From assembly GCA_013400155.1 (NCBI GenBank), contig VXBM01000272.1, positions 248,520 to 312,519 on the forward strand: a stretch of 64,000 nt of DNA, in the 5' to 3' direction. Under the pieces are notes generated by a model. The model was not told where the DNA came from. It saw nothing but the letters and a program-made list of their open reading frames with translations, and made no database searches. Positions 55,201-62,129 of this stretch are shown here, piece after piece. Source of the DNA: Helopsaltes ochotensis (Eukaryota > Chordata > Aves > Passeriformes > Locustellidae). The translations under genes and the position numbers were made by a program. Within the stretch, counting starts at the first letter, position 1, and each line of letters opens with the position of its first letter.

Positions 55201-58200
55201 GAATCTGCTGGTGAAAACCATCAGTATTTAAACTGGAACCTAATTTTTTCAAAGTATTTGTAGCTCTCAAGAGCTGCATTAGAGCCCATGGTGGTGCACT
55301 GTGACATGATTATCATGGCTGTGTGTTTGTAAAATGTATACAGCAGCAGTCTTCAGTAATTTTGGTTGTGGCTTGTTGAAGAGTGGGTATTTTAATCCTG
55401 GTGATAATAGTTAAAACCAAAATATTTCCCAATTTTTTTACAGATAAGTTCACATGGTGTTTGTGAACAGAGTCCCCACAGAATGTTAGTATGTTTTAGT
55501 TTGGGGAATCAGCTTACTCTGAGTAGCATGACAAAACCCATGAAGCTTCAGCTCTGTACCCTGCATGGGCTGTCTGTAAAACCAGCTGACAGACCTGGTG
55601 ACTAGTAATTAAAGTTTAGATTAACAGGTTAGAAGCAGAATTCACTTGCTTGTTCCCCTTCCACCCATTCACAGCCATTTAAATGCTTGAAAATTCTGTC
55701 TGGTGATGCAGATTGGTGAAGCATCTGAAGAAGTTGTTTTCGTTTTTCTCTGAAACACAAGAAAATTTGGACTATTAGTCCAAATTATTAGTCCATTGTT
55801 TATATTAGTCCATTGTTTATACATGAACGTATAAACACTAGTTTTGCTCTGTTTATAGAACACCAGTTTTTTTTGCCAACTCTGAACTTCAAAACTAGTT
55901 AATTATTAATTTTTGCTAATGTAATCATCTTAAGTGTAAGTTGTATTGATCGTATTTTGTAACTAAGCATTTTAGTCCTTTTCACCTCATAAGGTAATTA
56001 GATATACTATTGTGTCAAGATACTTACATAGTAGTTTTGGTTTTCGTTTTTATACCAGCATGTTATAAGAGATGCTAATGTTTTTTTTTCAATTGTGCTA
56101 GGTTGTGATTCAGGGAAATGATGACATTGCAAACAGAGCAATAGACCTACTTAAGGAGATCTATACTAATCTTGGCCCAAGGTTACAAGTTAATCAGGTA
56201 AGAAAAGGCAATGAGAAGACTGGAACAGAATAAAAAAATAGTCTTAAAAAATCAGTGTGGTGATAGTTTTTTAGTTCAAAGATTTGAAAACAGGAGGTAG
56301 TTTCCGTGTTTTGGAGGGTGAGTCCAACCATCAAATTCTGGGCAGATGCAGAACTTAAGTTTTTTCTCATATTTCCAGACTGAACTCTCATTAATTTTTC
56401 ATACTAAGTTCATTTACTGAATTTGCTCTTGCTACTCAGAAGACAGTTAATGTCATATGAGGAAGGCCTTTTGTTGCACTGCAAATTGTGGCACTTAGTC
56501 GTATGAGTATGTTCAGTGAGGCTGAGTCTGTGGGGTGTTGTCACAAGCTAATGTAATCTCTTTTTTCTGGCATGTCCCTTACAAAGGGTCACTGAGTTTT
56601 TATGTAATGGTCAAACTGAGGTCTAGCAAATCATATATTATCTCCCTGCATTAATATTTGCTGGGGAGCTGTGGTTCAGTGGACAGAGAAGAGAGATACT
56701 GCATTTCTGTAAGGTCAGGGAAAGGAATGTCACTAACAAGGTCCTTGATAGACTTCAGAAGTGGACCCTTGAGAACTTTGTGAAGCTCAACAAAGCCAAG
56801 TACAAGTTCCTGCAGCTGGGTTGGGGCAATCCCAGGCACAAATACAGGCTGGGGGATGAACAGGTCAAGAACAGCCCTGCAGAGAAAGATTTGGGGATTG
56901 ACAAGAAGCTCAACATGCACTGGCAACCCAGAAGGCCACCTGTGTCCTGGCTTCCATCAACAACAGCGTGGGCAGCAGGTCCAGGAAGGAAGGGGGTTCT
57001 GCCCCTCTTGTCTGCTCTGGTGAGACCCCAGCTGCAGTGCTGCATCCAGCCCTGGGTCCCCTAACATGGGAAGGACCTGGACCTGCTGGTGCCAGTCCAG
57101 AAGAGACCGTGAAAATAATCAAGGGGCTGGAGCACCTCTGCTGTGAAGACATGGAGAAAATAGGAGACAATAGAAGTCTTCTGCTACTTACAGGATGCTG
57201 CAAGAAAGATGGAGAGGAATTTTAGACAAGGGCATGTAGTGACAGGACAAGGGGAAAGCTTTAAACTGATAGAGGGTAGACGTCAACTGGATATTACAAA
57301 GAAAATATTCCTGTGAGGGTGTTGTGTCACTGGCACAACAGTGGTTGCCAGAGAAGCTGTGGGTGCCCCACCTTTGGAAGTGTTCAAGGCCAGGTTGGAT
57401 GGGACTCTGAGCAACCTGGCCTTGTGGAAGGTGTTGCCCGTGGCAGGGAAATTGGAACTGGATCATCTTAAAGACCCTTCCAATCCAAACCATTCTATAA
57501 TTATGTGACTACACAAATTGAGCGGAGGAATATTGTCCTTGGGATAATCTCCAGTTGATAACTTGCCAGGTGTATTTCTTGAAACTCTGATATTCTACTT
57601 GTCTTCAAAAACACTTTCATAATCTTCAGAGCTGCCAGTCTGCCAGGTTCTGCACAGCTGCTCTAGCTGCTCAGCTTCACAGCCATTTGAGCTGTATCTT
57701 CTTGCAGTGGCAGTTGGCTGGAGGCTTCTGTCCTGCTGGAGGTCTGGGCTTTCTAAGCACGCATCGATTTGTCCATCTTCACATGCTTAGCTCTGACACT
57801 TCAGAAGTGTTGGATTTACACGCACACAAGAATTCTTTAACATAATCTGAGAAAAGGAGGAAGTGAAAGTCCAGTTCAGTGTTCTCTGTCCAGACTTTCA
57901 CTTTTTCTGTTTACATACAGTACAGTTCCAGCTGCTGATGATGTGAGATTATTGAAGTGCACACTACATTAGAGCTATTGGTATGGGTTGCTGGAATAAA
58001 ACAGCTTTCTTGAGTAACTTACCTGTTTTGATTAGGGGGATTTTTTTCTCTACCATTTGGCTATCCTTCTGAGAAGATAAATTCTAATATGTCTTGTAAT
58101 TACACCAATTTCTTAATGTAATTAGGTAGTGATTCATGAAGACTTCATTCAGTCCTGTTTCGATCGTCTAAAAGCCTCCTATGATACATTATGTGTGTTG

Positions 58201-61200
58201 GATGGAGATAAAGACAGTATCAACTGTGCAAGACAAGAAGCAATAAGGATGGTGAGAGTGTTGACTGTTTTAAGAGAGTATATAAATGAATGTGACAGTG
58301 ATTACCACGAAGAGAGAACTATTCTACCTATGTCAAGGTATGTGTGAAAAAGCAGTATCGTGATTTTGATTTCTGTTAAAATAGTACTATTATCCTTGCG
58401 ATTTTTACATTCTAAACGGTTTCTAGTCAAGGAATGGTTTCACAGTGTTTCAGATTCCCTTTTCTTTGCTAATACGTGAATCTGTATTTAAAAAAAAAAG
58501 TTTGAAAGATCAGGCAAATACAAGTATAAATGAAAGAGACAGCAGGCCTAAGAATAAACTTGGTGTTTTTCTGTAACTAGCACAATATACCTTGAGGCTC
58601 AATTGTTTTGGGTATAGTTCTTTATTTCAGATAATTACTTAAAAGCAGTACTGTTCTTTACATAAGCATTGGCAAAGCTTTTTTGTTTCTCAAGCCATAT
58701 TATACAAAAATGTGTTGTTAAATGTATATATACACATTTCATAATTGTTTACAGAGATCTCAGTCTTACTTTGCAAGATTAAATTTTTAATTATCTCTAA
58801 GTGAAATATTCTGTAAACTCCTCACAAGAAGAGGAAGAAGAGAACAGTACTTTGAAGTATATTTATTTTCTGTATACCTTCACTCTTCTTATACTTTTCC
58901 TAGAGTGAAAACTTAGCTTCAATCCTTTGTCTCTCTATGGATTTATAACATATTTTTAACTAGCAGCTAACATATTTTTAAACACAGTGTAGGTTTTTTT
59001 TCTGCACTTACTGTAAATGCACTCTTTGTCAGAAAAATTGAAGCAATTGCTGTTTTTTCATGGTGTGTCAGTACTTTGGAGTGTTGCTACAGCTTTTTTA
59101 CTGCATAGATTGATTGATTGATTAGTCCTAACAAAGTTCTCCTGTTGATTGTGGGTACATCTTTTTTCTATATGGGCTGCTTATTTGATCAGACTAATCT
59201 TTCACAGGCCTTGTTAGCAAGGGGCTTTATGAGGAGTTTTTGCCTTTTGTTACATGGGATTAGTTTGGGCTTATCTGGGCACATCTTTCCTAATGAGCCC
59301 CCCTGCCATTGTGGGGAGTGTGATCCTTGCAAATGTCAAACAGTTCCTTCCTTTTTTGACCACTTTAAACATTTTTAAAAGATTGTGATTTTAAAAACTG
59401 TAATTCTAGTATAAAACTTAGAGTCATTTTTGACAGAAGGTATTAAAGCTTGGCAACCTGATGGTGTTTTCTGATCTTGATGTGTTTAAAGCTTGAGTTG
59501 CTTTGCCAAAAGAGCAAAACATTGTTGCCAGTCTGATTAAGCTTTGTTTGCACGTTTTGATCAGGAAGTTACAAGACTGAGAAAAGATATAACACTTTAT
59601 AAGAGACTTCTAAAATTTCTGTCAGTGTTCTTAACCTGACAGTAAATTTGACCATATGATTAATGCATTTGTACTGAGTGTGACTTCATGAAACATTCTA
59701 TGTGTGTTGTTGCTACACTTGGTGGGGCTTTTACAAAATCATGCAGTGGAAAGTACCATGTAAAGATTTGATGTTGAAATACCTGTCGCAAAAAATGCAG
59801 GAGGGAAACGAGTTTATTTAATGAAGGCTAAACTAACTTTTGCTGGTTTGTTTGTTTTCAGAGCTTTCCGTGGTAAGCATATCACACTTGTAGTTCGTTT
59901 TCCAAACCAAGGCCGGCAGGTGGAGGATTTGGATATTTGGTCTCACACAAATGACACGATTGGCCAAGTGCGGCGTTGCATCCTCAATCGCATTAAAGCC
60001 AACAGTGCACACACGAAAGTAGAGCTGTTCATTGGGGGTGAGCTGGTGGATCCTGCAGATGACAGAAAATTAATTGGGCAGCTGAATCTCAAAGATAAAA
60101 CGGTAAGTGTTGCAGGCTGGGTGTTTACATCAATTCAGATGTTCCTTCCCTTTTTCAATGCTTGAAAAATACCATGCATGGCATAGTTTATTTTTTGTGA
60201 AATAATTCCATTCTTCCTTCTTATATTATGCCATAACATTATATCAGATGCCTATTTGGCAAAGAATCTTAGTTTTTGGAGAATATTAAAATTATGATTG
60301 TGTTTTTCAGCTAATTACAGCTAAGCTTACACAGATAAATTCTAATATGCCCTCAAGTCCAGATAGTTCTTCTGATTCTTCAACTGGTTCTCCGGGCAAC
60401 CACGGCAATCATTACAGTGATGGTCCAAATCCAGAAGTTGAAAGCTGTTTGCCTGGAGTGGTAAGCATTTTCTGAAATTAGCAGTTCAAACATATATTTT
60501 CTTACACTTTGGCTTTGGCTAACAATTTTTATGTGTCGTTTTTGTTTTTGTTTTTTTAAATTTGCTTATTTGAAGATCATGTCACTGCATCCTCGATACA
60601 TCTCTTTTCTTTGGCAAGTTGCAGACTTGGGCAGTAGTCTAAATATGCCACCTCTTAGAGATGGAGCTCGTGTTCTTATGAAGCTCATGCCACCAGGTAA
60701 AACTTAACTATATGCATTTTTAAAATCTTGTAATATGCTATATAATAATTTATCACCTGATACATAGAAGTGAAGATAGGGGAGTATTTTTTACTTTCTG
60801 GTAATTTATTGATACTGTAATTCATTACTGTTATCCTAATTAAGATTAAAAGATTTTCCAAGTAGTTATTTCTTGTCTGCTGTATAAAGTTGCATAGTTT
60901 GCAGTTGGTACTGGGGTTCAGTGCCACAGTGCAGTGAAAATGGGGATCATTGTATTTTCAAGTGGTTTTGTAGCACTGCTTTAATGGGATCACTTTTGAC
61001 TGTTGTAATCATTGGAGAACACTCTGTAGTCTGATTTTGTCTGTAAGTTTTGCAACTGTTCTGACACACCTATATTTTTTCAGATTTGTAAATAGTACTG
61101 GGTTGTTATAGAGTAGTTTTGCTGCAAAATGCTTATAAGTTGTGTTTTTATTGCAGATAACACTACGGTTGAGAAACTAAGAGCAATTTGTTTAGATCAT

Positions 61201-61826
61201 GCAAAGCTTGGGGAAAGCAGCCTTAGTCCATCCCTTGATTCTCTATTCTTTGGTCCTTCTGCCTCACAAGTGCTGTACCTAACAGAGGTTCGTGATGCTT
61301 TGCCTGTTCTTTAAAAATTGTCAGTTCTCTGTATGGCAATCCTCTCTGTAATGTTATGGAGGCCTAGAGATCAAATTCTGGTTTGAAATTAGCAATTGAA
61401 ATACTTAACAACTTACTGGCATAAATATGTGTATGGCCAGTGCTGCCAAAGCAGTGCTTATGTAGTATTGCTACAAAATCTGATCTTCAGTCATCCATAT
61501 CTGAGCTGGTGCATTTCCATTAGATAACTCTGTATTTTCTTTTACAGGTAGTTTATGCCTTGTTAATGCCTGCCAGTGCACCTCTGGGAGAAGATGCCAG
61601 TGACTTCCAATACAACTTCCTGAAAAGTGGTGGTTTGCCTCTCGTGCTGAGCATGCTGACCAGAAATAACTTCCTGCCAAATGCAGATATGGAAACTCGA
61701 AGGGGTGCCTACCTTAATGCTCTAAAAATAGCCAAATTATTGCTAACAGCAATTGGATATGGCCATGTTCGAGCTGTGGCAGAAGCTTGTCAGCCAGTTG
61801 TGGAAGGCACAAGTACAATTTCACCG
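23821..61826 (+). CDS. USP9X: USP9X deubiquitinase, N-terminal 1186 codons (22 coding exons, partial)
   Basis: The joined exons encode the N-terminal half of ubiquitin-specific peptidase 9X, a cytosolic cysteine protease that removes ubiquitin from substrates such as SMAD4, MCL1 and endocytic and junction proteins (known for the family). The whole is 2550-2570 residues in mammals, so about 46% is present. The start [18 protein letters not shown] has A at -3. Residues 1-80 are Ser/Gln/Pro-rich and acidic. About 81-878 form the helical, armadillo-like substrate-binding region. About 880-962 are a ubiquitin-like fold, and a Ser-rich linker (about 972-1000) follows. The catalytic USP domain (about 1557-1956 in human) is outside the window. 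All 21 intervening introns are GT-AG and phases add up exactly to 3558 nt. Birds are expected to have one autosomal copy. USP9Y is a mammalian Y copy and is less likely. Confidence 0.97.
23917..24649 (+). other. USP9X: Intron 2, 5' part
   Basis: Unique AT-rich intronic sequence ahead of the interrupted LTR; nothing recognised. Confidence 0.6.
24650..24979 (-). mobile_element. Avian ERV LTR, 3' half (split by CR1)
   Basis: In reverse complement this resembles the U3/R/U5 of a common avian ERV LTR whose 5' end reads like TG(T)CCTGGTTT..GGGATAGAG. Recognisable blocks are 'agtgggatggggaagagaac' (24690), 'cagtttaataaatgaa' (24745) and 'ggaatatcttctggg' with 'gtgtcccctcccagcctctt' (24895-24955). 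It stops abruptly where CR1 sequence begins at ~24980 and resumes at ~26763. The outer (left) edge is poorly defined. Confidence 0.7.
24980..26757 (-). mobile_element. Long CR1 LINE inserted in the LTR (contains assembly gap)
   Basis: A minus-strand CR1 with its 3' end at the left (reverse complement of the '...tgtgattc' terminus at 24982-24990) and RT coding remnants to the right. Minus-strand peptides [11 protein letters not shown] (about 26170), VCLDFSKAL and MGPDGMHP (about 26430) are CR1 ORF2 motifs. Frames are broken by stops and indels, so it is inactive. The N run at 25455-25929 falls inside, so the RT palm and C-terminal region are unseen. A CAAAG pentamer occurs on both sides (24975-24979 and 26758-26762). 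Confidence 0.9.
25455..25929. other. Assembly gap (475 N)
   Basis: A run of N inside the CR1 element of intron 2. CR1 coding sequence continues coherently on both sides, so the gap hides repeat sequence rather than an exon. Confidence 1.
26763..26915 (-). mobile_element. Avian ERV LTR, 5' end (continuation after CR1)
   Basis: The stretch 'aacaggccttgtatctgtg' through 'tcacaaatccaaaacccagc' and 'gctactgtgaagaaaataac' is the reverse complement of the first ~150 bases of the same LTR family. It continues where the left piece stops at 24979. The two pieces therefore look like one LTR split by the CR1. Confidence 0.7.
26916..27518 (+). other. USP9X: Intron 2, 3' part
   Basis: Unique AT-rich sequence ending in the acceptor 'cccaattttag' at 27508-27518. 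Confidence 0.7.
27519..27664 (+). CDS. USP9X: USP9X exon 3 (residues 33-81)
   Basis: Begins [20 protein letters not shown] and continues with the acidic QLEDEEPAF and the helix start [10 protein letters not shown]. Donor AACAG|gtattt splits the Arg codon (phase 2). Confidence 0.96.
27965..28044 (+). CDS. USP9X: USP9X exon 4 (residues 81-108)
   Basis: Encodes [20 protein letters not shown], a strongly conserved USP9X block. Acceptor aatatag; donor AAAAG|gtaact, leaving phase 1. The preceding intron is 300 bp. Confidence 0.97.
28045..31418 (+). other. USP9X: Intron 4, 5' part
   Basis: About 3.4 kb of unique AT-rich intron with only chance open frames; no further exon seen. The next coding exon continues the reading frame directly, so nothing coding is expected here. 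Confidence 0.7.
31424..31985 (-). mobile_element. Solo ERV LTR with 5-bp target-site duplication
   Basis: A 562-bp element that in reverse complement begins TGTGCTGG and ends ACAACA, so it has the TG..CA termini of an LTR. Blocks such as 'gatttaaccccagccagcag' (31430), 'catcacgcgtaatggtgact' (31661) and 'tttaacaggtaaaacaaaag' (31549) match a widespread avian ERV LTR family from memory. It is flanked by a perfect CCAAA duplication (31419-31423 and 31986-31990). No internal retroviral genes remain, indicating LTR-LTR recombination. It lies antisense to USP9X, 93 bp upstream of exon 5. Confidence 0.88.
32079..32191 (+). CDS. USP9X: USP9X exon 5 (residues 108-145)
   Basis: Encodes [20 protein letters not shown] and ends WKFEIH. 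Acceptor ttaaatag is pyrimidine-poor near the AG but is preceded by a T-rich run. Donor CAT|gtgagt, phase 0. Confidence 0.97.
32192..32525 (+). other. USP9X: Intron 5 (334 bp)
   Basis: Short unique intron with a T-rich tract before the AG at 32525. Nothing else is visible. Confidence 0.85.
32526..32744 (+). CDS. USP9X: USP9X exon 6 (residues 146-218)
   Basis: 73 whole codons: [20 protein letters not shown] through [14 protein letters not shown]. The conserved helical segment [20 protein letters not shown] is unmistakable. Donor AAG|gtatga, phase 0 on both sides. Confidence 0.98.
32745..33953 (+). other. USP9X: Intron 6 (1.2 kb)
   Basis: Unique intron with T/G-rich low-complexity sequence at 33180-33320 and a short GATA repeat at about 33419-33436. 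No gene. Confidence 0.8.
33954..34069 (+). CDS. USP9X: USP9X exon 7 (residues 219-257)
   Basis: Encodes [20 protein letters not shown] and the following [19 protein letters not shown]. Donor ATCAA|gtaagt, phase 2. Confidence 0.97.
34320..34571 (+). CDS. USP9X: USP9X exon 8 (residues 257-341)
   Basis: Encodes [20 protein letters not shown], the Lys/Glu-rich [17 protein letters not shown] and [11 protein letters not shown]: long amphipathic helices of the armadillo-like region. Acceptor tgtttttag; donor TTAG|gtaaga. Confidence 0.97.
34649..34787 (+). CDS. USP9X: USP9X exon 9 (residues 341-387)
   Basis: Encodes [20 protein letters not shown] through [12 protein letters not shown]. The intron before it is only 77 bp (34572-34648), the shortest in the window. 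Donor GCA|gtaagt, phase 0. Confidence 0.97.
34788..36355 (+). other. USP9X: Intron 9 (1.6 kb)
   Basis: Unique AT-rich intron. A perfect 12-bp inverted repeat lies at 36161-36187, about 170 bp before exon 10. No gene. Confidence 0.8.
36161..36187. repeat. Perfect 12-bp inverted repeat (hairpin)
   Basis: AATAATCCAGTA (36161-36172), loop TTT, then TACTGGATTATT (36176-36187), exactly complementary. It lies 168 bp upstream of the exon 10 acceptor. Confidence 0.85.
36356..36508 (+). CDS. USP9X: USP9X exon 10 (residues 388-438)
   Basis: Encodes [20 protein letters not shown] through [12 protein letters not shown]; 51 whole codons. Acceptor ttttatattcag; donor CAG|gtaaat. Confidence 0.98.
36509..40297 (+). 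other. USP9X: Intron 10 (3.8 kb)
   Basis: Unique AT-rich intron with several short chance frames. No recognisable mobile element or RNA gene. Confidence 0.75.
40298..40402 (+). CDS. USP9X: USP9X exon 11 (residues 439-473)
   Basis: Encodes [20 protein letters not shown] and [14 protein letters not shown]; 35 whole codons. Acceptor tcttcctgacag; donor AAG|gtaatt. Confidence 0.98.
40403..41893 (+). other. USP9X: Intron 11 (1.5 kb)
   Basis: Unique AT-rich intron, nothing recognised. Confidence 0.8.
41894..42100 (+). CDS. USP9X: USP9X exon 12 (residues 474-542)
   Basis: Encodes [20 protein letters not shown], the helix [17 protein letters not shown] and ends [11 protein letters not shown]. Donor CAG|gtgagt; 69 whole codons. 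Confidence 0.98.
42101..42961 (+). other. USP9X: Intron 12 (861 bp) with twin hairpins
   Basis: Unique intron carrying two overlapping perfect inverted repeats at 42195-42249 and a C-rich run (about 42423-42434). No gene. Confidence 0.8.
42195..42249. repeat. Two overlapping perfect inverted repeats
   Basis: First hairpin: 14-bp arms TAAATTTGTATGGT (42195-42208) and its complement (42212-42225) with a 3-base loop. Second hairpin: 11-bp arms TTTAAAAGTAC (42222-42232) and GTACTTTTAAA (42239-42249) with a 6-base loop. They share four bases at 42222-42225, so only one can form fully at a time. Confidence 0.88.
42962..43098 (+). CDS. USP9X: USP9X exon 13 (residues 543-588)
   Basis: Encodes [20 protein letters not shown] and [20 protein letters not shown]. 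Acceptor ttctttaag uses an AAG rather than CAG. Donor TTGAG|gtaaga, phase 2. Confidence 0.97.
43160..43246. repeat. Poly-T tract running into an assembly gap
   Basis: At least 59 consecutive T (43160-43218) run directly into 28 N (43219-43246), beginning 62 bp after the exon 13 donor. The real length is unknown. Confidence 0.95.
45547..45566. repeat. 20-bp perfect palindrome
   Basis: ATTTGGATTTAAATCCAAAT is identical to its reverse complement. It lies in intron 13 with no flanking element. Confidence 0.9.
48341..48474 (+). CDS. USP9X: USP9X exon 14 (residues 588-633)
   Basis: Encodes [20 protein letters not shown] and [17 protein letters not shown]. The end of this exon ([12 protein letters not shown]) differs more from mammalian USP9X than its start does, as I recall it. 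Donor AAAG|gtgagt, phase 1. Confidence 0.96.
48475..52609 (+). other. USP9X: Intron 14 (4.1 kb)
   Basis: AT-rich unique intron with a TG/TATG-rich microsatellite-like run near 49405-49440. Short open frames only. Confidence 0.75.
52610..52697 (+). CDS. USP9X: USP9X exon 15 (residues 633-662)
   Basis: Encodes [20 protein letters not shown] and ERLNFL. Acceptor tttctttgcag; donor TTACG|gtgagt, phase 2. Confidence 0.96.
52698..54294 (+). other. USP9X: Intron 15 (1.6 kb)
   Basis: Unique AT-rich intron with a perfect 11-bp inverted repeat at 53662-53687 (TTTATGTAAAA / TTTTACATAAA). No gene. Confidence 0.8.
54295..54637 (+). CDS. USP9X: USP9X exon 16 (residues 662-776)
   Basis: The largest coding exon here. 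It encodes [20 protein letters not shown], the acidic [19 protein letters not shown] and [15 protein letters not shown], all highly conserved in the family. Acceptor ttgctcaag; donor AGG|gtgagt, phase 0. Confidence 0.98.
54638..56101 (+). other. USP9X: Intron 16 (1.5 kb)
   Basis: Unique AT-rich intron with an inverted-repeat and tandem-repeat cluster at 55764-55837. No gene. Confidence 0.8.
55764..55837. repeat. Hairpin - tandem repeat - hairpin cluster
   Basis: AATTTGGAC (55764-55772) and GTCCAAATT (55778-55786) form a 9-bp inverted repeat. Directly after it comes a perfect 17-bp tandem duplication (55787-55803 and 55804-55820). Then TGTTTATAC (55814-55822) and GTATAAACA (55829-55837) form a second 9-bp inverted repeat. 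Confidence 0.88.
56102..56197 (+). CDS. USP9X: USP9X exon 17 (residues 777-808)
   Basis: 32 whole codons encoding [20 protein letters not shown] and [10 protein letters not shown]. Acceptor aattgtgctag; donor CAG|gtaaga. Confidence 0.98.
56198..56689 (+). other. USP9X: Intron 17, 5' part
   Basis: Unique AT-rich sequence up to the CR1; nothing recognised. Confidence 0.7.
56690..57510 (+). mobile_element. CR1 LINE with RT C-terminal remnant
   Basis: A + strand CR1. The open stretch from 56780 reads [20 protein letters not shown] then [16 protein letters not shown], the C-terminal part of CR1 ORF2. It is broken by frameshifts near 56940 and 57060. The 3' UTR ends 'ccaatccaaaccattctat' followed by a degraded terminal octamer near 57505. 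Inactive and older than the 62 kb copy. Confidence 0.93.
57511..58125 (+). other. USP9X: Intron 17, 3' part
   Basis: Unique sequence ending at the acceptor tgtaattag (AG at 58124-58125). No gene. Confidence 0.75.
58126..58337 (+). CDS. USP9X: USP9X exon 18 (residues 809-879)
   Basis: Encodes [40 protein letters not shown] and ends ERTILPMS. Donor TCAAG|gtatgt, phase 2. Confidence 0.98.
58338..59861 (+). other. USP9X: Intron 18 (1.5 kb)
   Basis: Unique AT-rich intron with a short GATT repeat near 59107-59124. Open frames are chance. Confidence 0.8.
59862..60102 (+). CDS. USP9X: USP9X exon 19, ubiquitin-like domain (residues 879-959)
   Basis: One exon carries nearly the whole ubiquitin-like (UBL) domain: first beta strand KHITLVVRF, the helix [18 protein letters not shown], strands [15 protein letters not shown] and [14 protein letters not shown] folds inside USP-family enzymes commonly modulate activity or partner binding. 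By memory of human USP9X, substitutions here (for example QVRRC for SVRRC, NSAH for NVAH) are denser than in neighbouring exons. Acceptor tttgttttcag; donor ACG|gtaagt. Confidence 0.97.
60311..60460 (+). CDS. USP9X: USP9X exon 20, Ser-rich linker (residues 960-1009)
   Basis: Encodes the last UBL strand [10 protein letters not shown] followed by the low-complexity linker [20 protein letters not shown] and [10 protein letters not shown]. The Ser/Gly/His-rich linker is likely disordered and a phosphorylation region (inference). Donor GTG|gtaagc; 50 whole codons. Confidence 0.98.
60576..60696 (+). CDS. USP9X: USP9X exon 21 (residues 1010-1050)
   Basis: Encodes [20 protein letters not shown] and [13 protein letters not shown]. 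The intron before it is only 115 bp. Acceptor tatttgaag is pyrimidine-poor at its end; donor CCAG|gtaaaa, phase 1. Confidence 0.97.
60697..61156 (+). other. USP9X: Intron 21 (460 bp)
   Basis: AT-rich, unique, nothing recognised. Confidence 0.85.
61157..61287 (+). CDS. USP9X: USP9X exon 22 (residues 1050-1093)
   Basis: Encodes [20 protein letters not shown] and [17 protein letters not shown]. The donor GAG|gttcgt is the weakest in the window (T at +3, C at +4). Reading through it would end the protein after eight residues (VRDALPVL, stop). Phase 0. Confidence 0.95.
61548..61826 (+). CDS. USP9X: USP9X exon 23 (residues 1094-1186)
   Basis: Encodes [40 protein letters not shown] and the conserved [20 protein letters not shown], ending [10 protein letters not shown]. 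93 whole codons; acceptor tcttttacag, donor CCG|gtaata. The last ten residues diverge from the mammalian sequence, and the next exon lies beyond the window. Confidence 0.96.
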
Positions 61827-62129
61827 GTAATATAAATCTTCCTTGCTGCAAATAGCAATGTGCTCTGTGTTTTATGATGTGTGCAGCAACATCTCTTTAC
61901 TTTTTAGTAGTCTACTCTTCGAGTGTCTTGCATATCAAGAACTCACAGTACTTTCAGATAATGTTTTGCAATTCTAAGAAAGAACTTACTCAACAAATCC
62001 TATTTCTTGGTGACTGTAAAGTTAGGTGTGAGATGCACTTGCTCTGTATATGATTTTCAGTGGTTTGCATGATTGTCAGTATAGGTAACTTCTCATTTTT
62101 AATTCTTTTCATCCTTCTGGACAAAATGT
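61827..62129 (+). other. USP9X: Intron 23, 5' part
   Basis: Unique AT-rich sequence ahead of the CR1. Confidence 0.7.

Noticed and set aside
56780..57064. Possible small protein gene in intron 17
   Set aside because: The peptide is the CR1 ORF2 C-terminal region and is frameshifted.
23821..61826. Processed pseudogene or USP9Y assignment
   Set aside because: Introns are intact, the frame is open across 22 exons, and the N-terminal residues match USP9X better than USP9Y; birds lack the mammalian Y copy.
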